Shown: piece after piece, positions 21,721-35,605 of the stretch
Layout: the number at the start of each line of letters is the position of its first letter
Position numbering within the stretch: position 1 is the stretch's first letter
From: Mugil cephalus
Lineage: Eukaryota > Chordata > Actinopteri > Mugiliformes > Mugilidae
Assembly: GCF_022458985.1 (NCBI RefSeq)
Contig: NC_061783.1
Span: 11,956,913 to 12,020,912, forward strand
Reading direction: 5' to 3'
DNA length: 64,000 nt
The notes under the pieces: generated by a model
The model's database searches: none
Told to the model about the DNA's origin: nothing
The model's input: only the letters and a program-made list of their open reading frames with translations
Program-made: the position numbers and the translations under genes

Positions 21721-24700
21721 TCGGTGAAAAAGGTGAACGTCTCTTTTCACTCATTGTTGCATATCATTAGAAAACACGATGGCAGAGGCGCCAGATGTAC
21801 AAAACAATAACTGTACAATCTCTCCATCAGCATTAACACAATGGAACAAAAGAGCTTCCTTGATGTAGATTAGAAAGTGGAGGGGAGAAATTATCCAGAC
21901 TCGAAGTTCACCAGACTATGAAAGGATTCTGGGAAACAAAGAAATGCAGCGCTCATAACCCAGCTTCCTCTCAGCTTTTATCACAATATAGTATATAAAT
22001 AACAGTCTGAATACAAGTGAGTAAACTTTCTGTCCTTTGAGGTTACAGAGAAGGGATGCCATTACTGAACCATCCCTCATTAGGGGAGTTTTGAGAGAGG
22101 TACGCGGCCGTCAGGCCAGCTCTCTCTCTCCGTCTCTGGCAGTTCTGGGTCACCACCAACCACACTGCAAAAACACCATTATCAGGCTGCATTTGTTGCA
22201 GAAATGAGACAAAAACACTGCTGCGGCTTCAAAAGAACAAATGAATCTTTAATCTCGACTGTCTTTGAATGTGTTAGAAAGTTTCCACGGGTTTGGTAAT
22301 AACAGGGACCGTGGAGAGGGGCGAAGAATCTTTGAATTTCTGTTTGCTGGAAACAGAGTGAGTGTTTATTTATTTGGGGAACAAAACTGAAGGGAAAAGG
22401 ATGCTGCATTATATCTTTTGATCTCGCTTCAGATATTTCATCAAGGAAGACGCCTTGTGATAGTTTTCCCTTTTGATGCTGTCATTTTCCAAAAATAGTT
22501 ATTTTGCGCTTTCTTATATATATATATTGTCCTCATTTGATTCCCGCCAAATCTCTCCGTTCCGGCGCCGGTCTACTTTGTCGTCAACGTGATTGACAGC
22601 AACGCGAGCCCAGTTTCGAGGTCATGCGATGGCCACTGGAGCATGCCCGCTGCAGCGGAGCGGCAGGCGGGTGGGACACCAGGTAGCAGCATCTGGTCTC
22701 TGGGTTTTTCTAGAACACACACTGCCTGTGGCGCTGCAGGCTTGGCTGGTCGAACATCTGCCTGCGCCGCGCGGGCTGGCTGCACGAACAGACCCGCAAC
22801 CCGACCAACCGGCCAAATGAACGTCCCGCACACGTGAACGTCCTTCAGGAATATGTGGGTTAATGTCTCTGTTATCTCCGCTGGACGTTCCTGCCAGTGA
22901 TAGCATTTTTTTAAAAAAAATTTTTTCCCCAAAGCTGCTGTCATTGTTTACTCTTTGTTCTCCAGTAATCCCTGAACATAACAAACACATCCTCCAAGGT
23001 TCCATATTTGTTAATGCTTCATTTCTCGTGAAGCAAATGTAGCAAACGTAACCGTTGCCTCCAGTGAGCTGGAGTATCTTGTGCGTGTTTGAACCACATG
23101 TTTGAATTAGCCTGCGCAGCAAAACGCCACGCGCGGCGTTTTCTCGACAATTAATTACTTCACATAATCCTCACTCCCCAAAAAAAGGTTTGTTTTTGCT
23201 AGTATTTTACCACCCTTCTAGCCAACAATGCTTGGTGTTGTGAGAAGAAGCAAACGCGAATCAGCTTCCCCGGCAAAATGAATGCAGACGCAGACTTGTG
23301 CATGTACGGCGCTGTCCACAAGTTTTAGTCGGTAGTAAACACGGTGGTTTAGACAAGTCTAATCTAATTCCAATCAGCTTTCAAAACATCAGTTTTCCAA
23401 AGTACTTGGCAGGTTGAAGTTTCTTCCTGGAGAACTTTTGTTCTGTCTTTTCATGCAACCCTGTATTTACTCCATGTTGTTGAGATCAGGGCTCAGCGGG
23501 GCAATCTGACACGGAACGTCTTGTTCCTGCAGCTGAAAATAGTTTTCTGCGACTCTCTGTGTTTAGGGGTTTTTGCCATGCCGCGGCATAAACCGATTAC
23601 CAGTCACATCTCTGCTTGATGGTATCGCGTGATGGATTTGGATCTAAAAAATCTAAAAGTGGCCAAAACCTTTGAAGAGCGCTCAAAAACCTTTTGTCAC
23701 ATGTGTAATTGAACAGGGGTCCTCAGCCATGCTAGCGGCTTTATGAGGCTGTACCCTCCGCAAGATCAAGGTTTCGAGCTAAATGCTCCCGTTTTAACGA
23801 GCTAAACGCAAATTAAAGCTGAAGCTGTTACCATCAGTTTGCAGATGTTTGGCCTTTTTAAGTGTGACAAGCGAACGTTTGACCTGACGCTGCCACTACA
23901 TGAAAAAAGTCAGTGAATGTGTACGGCGTTTCTTCGCGGCTGGACCGACTTGTCCCCGAACGGCGCGACAAAAGCTCACACGTCCTCGTAGTTTAAATAC
24001 CGTAATCGCTCGTAGCGTCTCTTATTCCGTGTTTGTCTTCCATATACAATCTCAGTTTAAGACTTAAAATTCATAGGTTACAAAAGCGTGGGTGGCAGAA
24101 AGAGTTTGGTGCTTCTGTGCTGTGAATGACAAGGACCTGCTGCGAAACAAGAGGCACCCGTTGTAACCTTGCCGGGATAATTGAAGAAACTTTACAGTGA
24201 CTGTAGTGTCAATCAAGCATTCATGCGCTGTCTCCCCGTGAAGCGGGGTAAACACATCCAACATAATAAGGAGAGAGTTCAGTTTGACAAGGAGCTGCCA
24301 TTTACGCACGACTTAAACGAATCCAAAACACTCTTTACAGGACATTGCTTTTTTCGCGTAAATAGCACGCGTGTTGGATCTACAGAAAAGGAGGCAGCGA
24401 TGTCCTCGGGAGGCGGCAATTGCTATTAACATCACGGCAACGGGCGCGCAGGTGCTTTATCCGACGCGTTATTTAGTTTGCCTCTTTTCTGTTGCTGTAT
24501 TATTTTAGCTGAGTAACACTAACAGGAAAACAACAACAACAACAACAACAAAAAAAACACCATAACGGCACAACACTTCACACGGCTCGGGCCAACAGAA
24601 AAGAGCAGCATGAAGCATCGCGCCCGCCTGCCCCCTTCTAATCCAGCCTCGCCGACAACAGATGGCCGTCTCTCCCACAATGCCACGCGGTCGCAGATGT

Positions 24701-27700
24701 CAACAGAAGAGGTGACAAACACTCTGCAGGTGTCTGTCCCTCTGCGTCCGCCGCGTTTGTTTGTGTGTGCGTGTGTGTGTGTGCGCGCAACAGGGGACAA
24801 AGAGCATCTTCCTTGCGGGGAGAGGAGTGTGTAATTGATAGTGGAGGACAACCTGCAGGAAGGAAGTGCCATCATATGCTAAATGGATGGGTAGTCACAG
24901 TCTGGCGCAAACAGTTGGGACAGATGTGACAGGAGTCAACATTACTCAGGGTGGAATCTTACATGAGCATGTTGAGAATCCCTTTTTTTTTTTTCCAGAA
25001 ATGGGGGCATTGTTTTTTAAAAGCGCCGGGGTCTCTATGACGCCGGTGTTTAAAAACAGATCAGCAACGCTGCCCGACGTAGAAATCACGTATTCACACG
25101 GCACCCGCGAATAAAATGCCCTGCACGTTCCTCGGCACCCGACCCAACGAACGGGCGAATCCATCCTGTATCACGTTTCATGCTTCAGTGTTGGACCGCT
25201 TTCTGACTGCGCCGCGCAATCTGTTCCCTTTCCCTGTGTGCAGGCCGGGCCAGGTGTGGCGGTTGGCAGGGGCTAGCAGAGCCAGGTGAGCAAGCTGCTG
25301 GCCAGGTGCCCTCCAGAGGCTTCGCTAGACTGACCAGATACCAGATGGCTCTGGAGCACCAGCAGGCATGCAAGTACACTAACGCACACACACAGATACT
25401 CAGGCAAGTGGACCTTCTCGCACATATTTTACGCGCGCGCACAGACACTGACGCGTGCAATAAAAAGGAGAGCATTAGGAAACATTGCAGGCCTCCAGTG
25501 AGTTTGGAAGTGAAATGCTTAATGTGCTTTTACTGTACTTCTCTCCCAGCGGCCAGGGTGGAAGCCGTGCACGACGCGGCGATATACAGCCAGCCCCTCC
25601 TCAGAGCTCACATAAATGTCACCCAGGAAAGCTGAAGCTGGAATAGATCAGGATGGGGTTTTTTGGGTTTATGGGGCTTCAGTTTTGGTGCTTAATAATA
25701 TTCGCCGTGTGTGTCTGTAAAGCTGCTAATGGAAACTTTTGCTACAGTATGAGGAGGCATCACACCCTACATGTGGGCCTATTAACAGTTTTCGATGTTT
25801 GAATGGGATTCTGTGTGAAGCACGGGATTTTACTTTTAATTTGCTGTGAGATTTCTAGGTAAAGCGAGTCTTTATTCTAAGTGTTGTTTTCTTGACACTG
25901 TGCATTCATTTGCCCCGCTTCAGCAAATCGAAGTCGAACCTTAAGCCACAAGGCGTTTCTTTCTATTTTAGTTTTATTTTTATTTTGTCTTTAAGCGCGC
26001 TGTGCGTGGAGGTTCATTATTTGCGAACCGGCGCTTCATCATAACTAGCCTCGCAGCTCTTCCGTTTCGACATAACCACCCACAGATTCAGGGGCTGCTA
26101 ATCTAGAGCGTTGAACCTCAGCCCAAACCTGATTAGCTGTTCGGGTTTGGCTCGAGTCGGGATCTAATTCCCTCCGGCTGGAATTAGGTCAGGTTGAATT
26201 TTATTCCTCATTACTCCTCCTAAACTGGCGCGGTGTTTATTTGTTTGTAGTAAATTTAAATTAATAGGGGCGTATATAGATTTAGGGGCAGTCTAGAGTC
26301 CACACACTCAAAAAAAAAAAAAAAAAAAAAACTTCACTCAATAAATGCAATAATTTAAATACTAAGTCAGGGTTGAAGTTGTAAATTTAAACTCAGGTCG
26401 GGTTAAAACAGAATCCACACCAGGTCGAAGAGATTTAATTCAGTGCAGAGCTTTAAAACTTTAATATATTCCATTTACTCCTATACCTTGATGGTAGGTC
26501 CACCATATTTGACAAAACCTGAGAGCTTTTGAAGGTAATGGCACGGCAGTTACTACATAGGTTAATACAGCCTCAAGACCCCGTTTCAACTCCGGCTCGT
26601 AGTAGGAGCTATCAAAACGTATTAACACAGCGGTACCTGGGACCTGAATGCACCTAGTTATAATAAACGCAGTGCATAATATTCAGCCTCCGCGCCGAAA
26701 CAATGACAGCAGTTTCTTCCGCATTTACTGACGGTTCATAAATCACACTGGTGGGCTCGGCCTGCGCAAGACGAATCGGCCATCTGTAAATATTTATTCA
26801 GCATCTCTATAATTAAACAGAGCCAATGCATCATGTCAGGCATACATGTCTGATGATGCCGGCGCACACACACACACACTGTGCTGAATAATACAGTGGG
26901 GGAACAGCTTGGTCAAACATTTGTTGTAGATCTGAGCGAGAGACGGCGCAATGAAGTGACGGCGTATAGATGAGTCCAGCATGTTGGACTGGTAAATAGT
27001 GGACGGATAAATGCAAGATGTCATTTGACAGAGGAAGGAATCAACAGATGAAATGATAAATACAAGATGTTTCAGACGAGGAGGTGGAGGAGGAGGAGGA
27101 GAGCAGCTGAGAAAAATTAAGAAAAGATGGATTCAGATCCAGACGGAGTGGGAAGGTCTGTTAGAGGAAATAGTTTTGTGATGGCCTCTCGGTGGATGTC
27201 TACCCTAATGCGTCTTCCCACGGACAAACCCCCCCCCCCTCCTCCTCCTCCCCTGCCCCTCCCCTCTGGTTGAAGGAGATGAGCTGAAACCCACTCAGAC
27301 CTAAGTTACCTCATGCTCTAAGTATTATCATTTGGAGGAAAGTTGTATACCGATGTGACCTTAAACGATGAGGGGAGAGCAGTCCACTGTGTGTGGGTGG
27401 GTGTGGGAGAGAGCGGAAGAAAAGTTGTTTGGCTTGGCAGAGATGTTTAGAGAATCTCATTAAAAGGAGTACACAACACAACCGAACAAAGCTGAACTAC
27501 TGAGTCCTGGATTGGGCTGACGTTAACTGCGTTTCAGTCTGTTTTTATTTATTTAATTACTCAGATTTATCCTCAACATTCTGCCTCTGCACTGTGCCAT
27601 GGGATAGAATCTTGGGCTTTTTCAAGGCTGAAAGCTCACGCCACTGCTGCGAAAAACCACTTTTAACAACGGCACGAAACGTAGCGCACTCCAAAACACG

Positions 27701-28560
27701 CTCGACTACCACCACACTGACGATCTGATAAGCATCAATTGATCTCTTTGTTTTTTCGTCACCACTTACAAATTTTCATATCACAACACGAGCGGCACGT
27801 AACAAAGTAAACGGAGCGAAGTAAGTGTTCCTGTTAAGTATAGAAACACTCAAGTCCTAAATACGAGCGCACGTTAAGCTGCAAACACCTCACTTTACTC
27901 GTTTAACAGTAACAGAGTGACACGAGCCACAGGAGTCCTTTCACCTGCTTTCTATCAAGCGCAAGGCCAGTGTTCACTTATCACTCATTTTGTTTTACTC
28001 ACTTTTTTTTTCATGAGGACAATAGCTAAGACTCGTCATATTGTATTTTATTTTTTACCGGCAACTGAGCCGTACAGATCAGCAAACCATTACAATGTAG
28101 AAAGTTGTTTGTTGACTCTCCAGTCATTTGATTGAAAATGGATTTCTGAAATACTGTTTGATGCAGTGCAGTAGCATTTACTTAAGAATAAAGAGTTATG
28201 TACTTCCTGTTAATGTCCTTTACATTGTTAAATTTTTATTTCATAGATATTTATATATTTATATAGTAGGTTCCAAATTGAAAGGATGAATATCGACACC
28301 ACATACATGGTTATTCCAATCAGAACTGACCTGGGAATAAGCTACACTGGATGCATGCATCTACTTACCGCATCAGTAGATGTTACAGTGGTATTTGTTT
28401 GTATGTATGATTGCTTTCGAGTGGGGCTTGTGATTGCAGTGTGAAATTGTGTACGCGAAATGCTCGCAGCTCAAACGGTAACATTGGCTGGTAGTCGTTA
28501 GAAAGCTGCTGTCTGGCAAATGTTGGCGTTAAGAAGCTACAGAGGCTAATCATTGGATGA
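21721..28560. other. Gene desert, first part
   Basis: Nearly 7 kb without an ORF or splice pattern I can tie to a protein. CpG-richer patches occur at about 22560-22850 and 25000-25600. Simple repeats include A runs near 24545 and 26310. A purine-rich GGA repeat lies at about 27080-27104, followed at 27230-27265 by a C-run and CCT-rich stretch. No SLC26A7 exon was recognised. Confidence 0.4.
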
Positions 28561-30580
28561 GACCATTGGAAATAACATATTTTTTTTCAGATATATCAAA
28601 TGAATAGATAATAAATAAATATTTCCACTTCCACTCCATGAACATTGTAAATGAGCCTCTATATTTGCCTTAACTTTGTGTCTGCTGTGCTCCACCTTCA
28701 CGTTCCCTCCATTTGTTTAGTGTAAATATCTGTTGTCGCTCCACGTGCATGCGTTCCATCTTCAGTGCGTCTCTAAGCGCATGCAGCGTGTTTATTAGTA
28801 TGCTGGCTGCGTCTCGACTTGAATCCATGTGGGAGCTGCCATTTCTGATCGGAGACATTTCACGCAGATATAGAACAACGTTGCCACCTCTCCTGGTCCC
28901 TCGACAGCAAAACCCCCAACAATCTTCATCCATCTTCCTTTCCGCTCCCACCAATCAAGTTGTTGGGCCTTGGGAGAGCAAAGAAGTCCCATATATATTT
29001 CAACAAGTTATTCCAGCTAATCTGCATTGCAAAACTCAGAGGAATGTGACATTTACGATGAAAAATTGATTCCACAAACAAACCGTTCACCAATAAAATG
29101 CTTTTAATCACGACGTGGGCTTGTCGTGTCTTCAGCGCTTCTATCACATTAATACGTTACTTTGGACTAAATTAATTTTAGATTTTCCACAGAGAAAACC
29201 TCATTCGCTATTCTTCTATAAATATTCTAGTTGCCCTGTGGTGCTTTTTAAAAACTTTGTCAACTTAGAAACATTTACTTTCATCACTCGAGAGTAATGT
29301 GACGTGCTGTCAGCTTCTTTTCATGAAGCAAACTTTAAAGCTATAACACGAGACTTTTTGATTTACGGGAAATGACTGTCCTTTACGTTCAAGTTAATTC
29401 TCATTAAATGAGGCAGAGTGAGGTAAATCTATCTCTATTTCACAGTTTACTGGACTATAAAATGTGGTGACATTCCTAGGCTGCGGTACTGATTCAGCAA
29501 CTACTAGAAAATGTTTTGATCTTTTAGAAAAAGAGTAACGTTAACTGCTGATTGTAAATTGACTGTAAAGGCTCATTTAGGTCACCGCGGGACAAGACGC
29601 CATAACCTACGCACATAGCTTCCACCGATGCGCTCCTTTTATACTTGCGTTTGTTAGTCCGGCTCACTTGGTAACAACGCCAACCAAATGCTAGTCTGTG
29701 TTGTGTCTTTTATGCCCGTTGGGTTAATTTTTGTTTAATCTTCCTGCTTCACTTTCAACTGTGTTGACTGAAACTTTTGCCTAAAATTTCACCAAAGACG
29801 AGTCATACAAATGTTTGTATTTCCAAACCTTCTCAGTTAACCTTTCCTCGATGAGTTCCATCTGTATTGATTTAAAACAATCGGTTCAAAAATAGCAGAG
29901 GCGGAGAAGCAGCTGGAAACACTAAAGCTGTTACATCGAGGTATGAATCCCTCAAAATAAGTGTTTATCTTTATATATGTGTTAGATGAATGTGTGGAGG
30001 TGCTCATGAGAGGGTTTATCATGTAATATGTTCGGGCGTTGTTAAGAATATAAGTTCTTTACCTCACGACAAGTAAGCTCACCGCATTCGCTTCTTGAAA
30101 TGCTAACCACAATGTCGTAGCTATGGAAACAAATCATAATGTGTATATGTTTTGCAATGTTCACATACTGAGCAAACATAGTGTTAAGACTGTGTGCGCT
30201 GTGTTTGTGTATCTGAAATGTTATGCTTACTAGTCACGTGTTGTACAGAGTTGTAAATATTAATGTGAGTTATGTTAGAGATGGAGTGGACATGTGATGC
30301 TGTTGTTTAATGTACATTTTATATGGTGATATTGCAGCACTGCCTACTGCTGTTTTATTTCAGTTTTGTAAGTATTCAGCAGGACAATTGTACACATTGT
30401 GATACTGTACTGATATTTGTATTCATAGGAACCAGTTTCAGTCATTACATACAAGTTTACGTCCGTCCACGCTTTCATTCAAACTCTCCCCTTTTCAGGA
30501 CTTTTACAGAAACAGATCTACAGTGTTAAAGCCCGTGTGTGGTCTGGGCTATTGCCGTAGCTACGGTGTCAAGTGTGCAT
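28561..30580. other. Gene desert, second part
   Basis: AT-rich, without supported coding sequence, RNA gene or recognisable repeat. Several medium open frames at 28670-29300 overlap on both strands and lack splice context or family resemblance. Confidence 0.35.
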
Positions 30581-30724
30581 GTGAGTGTGAATGGTTGTTT
30601 GTCTTGACTTGTGATTGGCTAGCAGCCTGTGTAGGATGCACCTCTTACCCACAGCCACCTGTATTCAGCTCCAGGGACCCCTTGCTACCCTTTAAGGATA
30701 ACCAGTACTAGATAATGGATGGAC
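30581..30724 (+). mobile_element. 3' tail of an RTE/Rex3-like retroposon
   Basis: The run GTGATTGGCTAGCAGCCTGT (30611-30630) and then GATAACCAGTACTAGATAATGGATGG (split: GATAACC at 30698-30704, AGATAATGGATGG at 30710-30722) is a diverged copy of a very common teleost 3' tail. That tail usually reads GGATAAGCGGTATAGA and then AATGGATGGATGG. Rex3-type RTE elements end in GATG repeats. No ORF remains, so this is a 5'-truncated copy. Confidence 0.6.
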
Positions 30725-32060
30725 GTCCAACAGCGTGACGTCCATTCCTTCCTTCTCTCAGACTCTTCTCTTCTTTCAGCACCTTCTAGCAAAGAAAAGC
30801 TATTCCAATGGTAGTCTGTGTTAGCGAACTCTCTGTCTTAGGTTATTTTATCTCTCAGAATGAGTAAAAACCCCGCTGGCAACGCTGGCCTGTGGACGGC
30901 TGATTTCTCTCCATCACTCTGTCATTTTCCGAGCGGAGTTAGCCTAGCCCTCATCCCACAGGCTAAGCCACAAACACCCAATCCTGTCATCCATCAGTTC
31001 CGCACTGCAGCTCTGACACAATTAAGGTTTAATCTCTGCAGAATATTTATTTTCTGTGCTTGTTTTGTGCTGTATGGCAATATTTTGCACAGTGAAAGAA
31101 AAATAAGTTGAAACATAAAAAAGGAAAAGACTTTTTATTTCACCGGTTTAAACAAATCTACCCTTGGAATGTGACAACAAACTAGTTAATGATTGCAACC
31201 AAAAATGGGAATGATGAGGGAACGTTAATGAAAAGGACAAAGATCTAATCAGACTGCCGTTTTGATTCACTTTATTATCTCAATAACTGAAAAATATTTT
31301 ATAATTACACAACTGGATTCAGACAAGGAGGAGGAATGCGTGATGTTTTCATATGCATTGTTTGTCTTCAAAACAGAATCGTTGAGGCCTAAATCTGGGA
31401 CTAATTCTGCCGATGCGAGTTTGTGTTGAATGGTATCTGTAGGTTTTGCATCCGCGAACACAGCATGAATATTTTATCGGCCGTATCTGAGATGTTTGTA
31501 TAAATCAACCTATAAATTACCCTTTTCCTGTTCCCTCCGTTATGCAGGTTGAGCCTCACTGGCTTTAGGGCTTATTTAGAACAGCAAACCACGTTTCACT
31601 CAAACATCTCACATATTTTATTTACATCATCCCTCCCGCTCTCAGACTGGAGGTGAATACTAACCTCTTCATGCGGCAGCGTTCGGTCTAAGCCGAAGTC
31701 GTGACGTTTGTATTTGATTAAAGATCAGCTGGGACAATGGAGCAGCACGGACCTAAAGCTCTGTCATTTAGTTTTATCCACAACCCAAGTCCCATTACGC
31801 ATCCTTTTGCTTCTTGTATGCTCCAGCAACCCCCAACTGCACACTCGCACAGGCACACCCTCAGAGAGATGGATGGCATGCTTTCCCGTGCCTCTCCTAG
31901 GCCAGCATCCAGGTGCACAACAGCTGGGGGAAGCTGAGAGAGAGGGTGCTGGGTACGTAGGAACGGGGAGACAGAGCATCCGGGACGGGTGAATGGAAGG
32001 AGGGCCGGGGGAAGTAAAGGATGCTCGGGGAAAAGCCATAAATTGCCTCAGGAGCGCTCT
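30725..32060. other. Gene desert, third part
   Basis: No gene supported. Open frames on both strands around 31710-32040 overlap one another and look like chance frames in GC-richer DNA. Confidence 0.35.
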
Positions 32061-32090
32061 GGGTGCTTATAGCGTCTCCTCGTCTGTCCG

Positions 32091-32126
32091 GGCAACTAAT
32101 CTTCGGTTCAGGCAACTAATCTTCGG
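32091..32126. repeat. Short tandem duplication (20-bp period)
   Basis: GGCAACTAATCTTCGG occurs at 32091-32106 and again at 32111-32126, separated by four bases. Confidence 0.85.
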
Positions 32127-32171
32127 CGGTGCTGCCGCGGCAAAACCCAGCTTCATCACGTGCACTTAGAT

Positions 32172-32191
32172 CCCCCCCCCCCCCCCCCCCC
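32172..32191. repeat. poly-C tract (20 C)
   Basis: Uninterrupted run of 20 C. Run length is prone to assembly error. Confidence 0.85.
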
Positions 32192-32419
32192 GATCATAAA
32201 CTCTGTCTCCGTGTGATGGAAAAGAGTTAAAAAGAGGAAGGCGGGTGGCCATTTGAGAAAGACTTAAAAATGTTAAACCGCACAAACTAAGGAGTTGTGT
32301 AAAGGGAAAGAAAAAAACAAAAAAAAAACAAAAAAACACACGATCTGCTGATTTACATCCTTACTTTGGCAAGGACGCATCACTGGAACTCGCTGGCCAC
32401 ACTTTTACAATCTGATATG

Positions 32420-32800
32420 TGATTTATAGTTTAGGCCGAATTATGCAGCTAATGCCGGTCCAGTTAGCTCACTTGGAATATTCCTAGCAACAGGCGCTTT
32501 TCTGTATTTCGCATTAGGCGATCGGAGTACAAGCAGACAGATTCAATATGCTGAATAATGTCATAGCGAGTTAAAGAAAATACAGCTTGAGGTCACAGAG
32601 GGAGAAAACACCCAATGACTAAACTTTCCTGCTCGCGATTAGCCATTGAATTAGTCACTGGCGGCTCCCTGGACACTTCTGATTAATGTGTTACCCGCTT
32701 ATATCTCATTTATATATTTTGCTAAGTCATTCGCATTTTAACAAATGTGATGTAATGTGCTGCGCTTGGGCTGTTTATTGGCGCCACCTTTGCTTCGTGA
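32420..32800. promoter_or_regulatory. Candidate conserved non-coding element
   Basis: Non-repetitive, with words common in vertebrate developmental enhancers: GGAATATTCC (TEAD-like, palindromic) near 32474, GATTAATG near 32681, CATTGAATTAG near 32645. GGCGCCACCTTT at 32780-32791 is a partial CTCF-like core on minus. Function is inferred from composition only. Confidence 0.25.
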
Positions 32801-33442
32801 ATAATTTTGTGAGAGAAATAATAAAACAACAGTTAAATGAATCGCAGCTCTGAGCACTTGTTTCAAGTCATGCATGTTTTCTCGGACGCGCAGACGTCAA
32901 GCGAAGGTCAGGCTCCACACAGACAAAATGGATCAAACCAGCCTGGAGGTTAAAACACGATTTCCCGACCATCCATATGTTGCGGGCTTTAAACGAGGCT
33001 GCATGCTGCGTCTATACGCGGAGTCTGTGGGATATGTGAATGTATGGGATGGATCCGCTGAGCGGGAAACCGTGGGGTTCGAGATGACTGATGGACTGTG
33101 ATGTCCCGCTGTGTGTCATGGCGAACTGTTTTCGGATGGGATTTGGCTCAGTGAGTGGAACAGAACGGGGCTGGGAGACAAAAACGCAACGCGAGGGAAA
33201 TGCTCCGGAGTTACCGCAAAGAAAATCAGCTAATGCGAGCGTCTGAGGAAAGTTTTCCACCAGAAACCTTAGGAGAAAATTGCATTGTCTTATTTGTATT
33301 GATGCATGTGAGACGACAGGAAGGGAGCTGGACACTGATATACACACGCAATCATGGGAATACCAAAACTGTAAAGTAGCGTCTGGAACTGACGCTTTCA
33401 TTCGGACCACACAAGGAAGCATACACACAGACTGTATCTTGT

Positions 33443-33473
<31 letters not shown>

Positions 33474-35550
33474 AGCGCTGTATCTCAGCATGCCATCCAT
33501 CATGCGGTAAAGCCACAGTAGGCGAGATACTGTGTGTTTGGCCTCAGCTCCTCATTCAGCCCTCATTAGCCATCAATCACCTCCTCTCCACTGGCTGCCT
33601 GCATAGGAAGAGACCTCCTGACTTCACATCCTAGCAAGATGTTCACTTTGGCACTTAAACACCCGCCCTCGTACACGCACACGCACACACGCGGATGCAC
33701 ACGCGAAGCAGTAAAAACATGTACTTGATCACCCCATGAATGTCAATGTCAAATATAGAGGTTTGGAGAAATGCTTGCTCTGTGAGAGGTTAGCCGCTGT
33801 GAGAACGCAGAGCCGGGAGAAGGTCTGCCAGTTCTCCAAGTTAAATATCTTGTTTATCCTGAACAGTTAAACGAGGATTTGAAAATGTCAAGTGGAGTCG
33901 TTAGACACCACTATAAGCACAGCAAAAGGGCAGCGTTTTCAACTTATTTTTGAGCTATTTTTAATAGCGAACGCTATGGATCGTCGTCTGAGTCCGTGCA
34001 AGTTCGCTCGGTTGCGTCTCCTGATATTGTTCACGTGTCGGAGAAAACTTGCGGCCAAAGTCCGATCTTAATTTGCTGCCCCGTCCAAGCTGACCCTCCC
34101 CACATGGCACGAGCGTGTGCGCGTGACTGTGTCGAATGGACATTTCCATTTGTGTGAAACAACTAAGGCTGTTTCAACTAGAACCAGTTGTGCACGGTGG
34201 ATTACAGGATGCTGCCACGGTTACGGGTGAGATTGGAGGAGGTGGGATGAGTGTAAAGAAAAGGACAAAGAGTTTTTTGCCGATGAGTTTTTTTTTTTTT
34301 TTTTTGCTGAGTTTTCACCGGTTCCCCAGGGGAATAAGGATGCTTTGTGGTTTTTTTTTTTCTTTCTTTCCTCTTCACCTGCTGGGCAGTGTATGGAGGC
34401 CATTACTTGACATTGATAGCTGCACAGGCTTTTGTTCATGGCCTGTATATGTCAGAGCTGAATGCACTGTACGCCACTGTTGAGGAAGTGTGCGGCTAGG
34501 GCGTTCCCTTGCACAGCAAGCTGCAGAGTGCCTGTTGTGTTATTGCAAGTATTTCTCCTCTGCTACATGGACTGTCTCCATCCCATTTCGCCAGACTAAC
34601 TAAAAACCTTTTACAACTATGATGCAGGACTTACATCAGATGGGAATCAAAGTGCTTTGTGGGTCACAAATCCCAGCGTACAGGTTGGGAGTCATGAATC
34701 ATTCTGAACTTTGATATTTACCGGGCATTTCTAACAAATCCCACAACAATAATAATAATAAAACAAAAACATTTCATCCTCATATTCTCACTCTTTCCTC
34801 CGCTTTCTGTCTGTTTCCTCAACTCGTATCTCCTCCACCAGCTCTGCTCGTCCGTCTCTTTTGCTGTTTTCTTTTTCCTCGCCACTGTTTTGCTGCATGT
34901 GTCTGAGAGAGACGGAGACAGAGAGAGGCCTGACACATGGGCCCAGTTCCTTAATAATGTCATTGGTCGTGAACACTATTAGCAGATTACCCTTGGCCCA
35001 GGGCAGCCCAGCCATGTGCAGGAACTAGATAACCTTGTGTTCGGTAATTTAATATCAACACTTCCCCTCTTTTCTTACCACGCTTTACAATACACAAATA
35101 CCCTGCTTGTCCCCTCCGGTCCCATTTCTTGAAGAGGGAGGGGGTGGAGGGAGGGAGGGGGTGGAGGGCGAGCGAGAGTGAGAAAGAGAGAGGGGGATTA
35201 CAAGATAGTGACTTCTTGAAGATTCCCTTCCTCCGCTGAGAAGTGTGGCAAATCGGCCCTTGTCCGTGGATGTGAGAAAATACATAAACAGGCTTATAGT
35301 GAAAATTCCATCAGATTTAATGCAGTGAATTTGGCTCAGTGCAACATCAAAGGAGCCGCCCCTCTTTTAAAAAGCCCTAGATGGGGGTAATGTCATTCTC
35401 ACCCCCCCTCTCCTTCTAGTTTTTCCCCTCGCGGGCTATCATAGACCTAACATTTACCACATATCAGTGCAATATGAAAAGCGCAGAGGAAATTTCCTGT
35501 CGCACAGTTTGATTTTGTAAGACCGAGCGAGAGAGGCGAGTACCGGCTGT
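32801..35550. other. Gene desert, fourth part
   Basis: No gene supported. Simple repeats: the GT microsatellite at 33441-33473, T tracts at 34289-34305 and 34350-34360, and a G/A-rich block at 35130-35200. Confidence 0.35.
33441..33473. repeat. (GT)n microsatellite
   Basis: About 16 GT units with one interruption. Confidence 0.9.
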
Positions 35551-35554
35551 AAGA

Positions 35555-35558
<4 letters not shown>

Positions 35559-35602
<44 letters not shown>
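35559..35602. repeat. (GA)n microsatellite
   Basis: About 22 perfect GA units. Confidence 0.92.

Positions 35603-35605
<3 letters not shown>

Noticed and set aside
22573-23122. Overlapping open frames on both strands in a CpG-rich patch
   Set aside because: Both strands are open because of composition; no motif or exon boundaries.
30523-30711. 62-codon open frame rich in Cys
   Set aside because: It is the translated RTE-like 3' tail, which is not coding.
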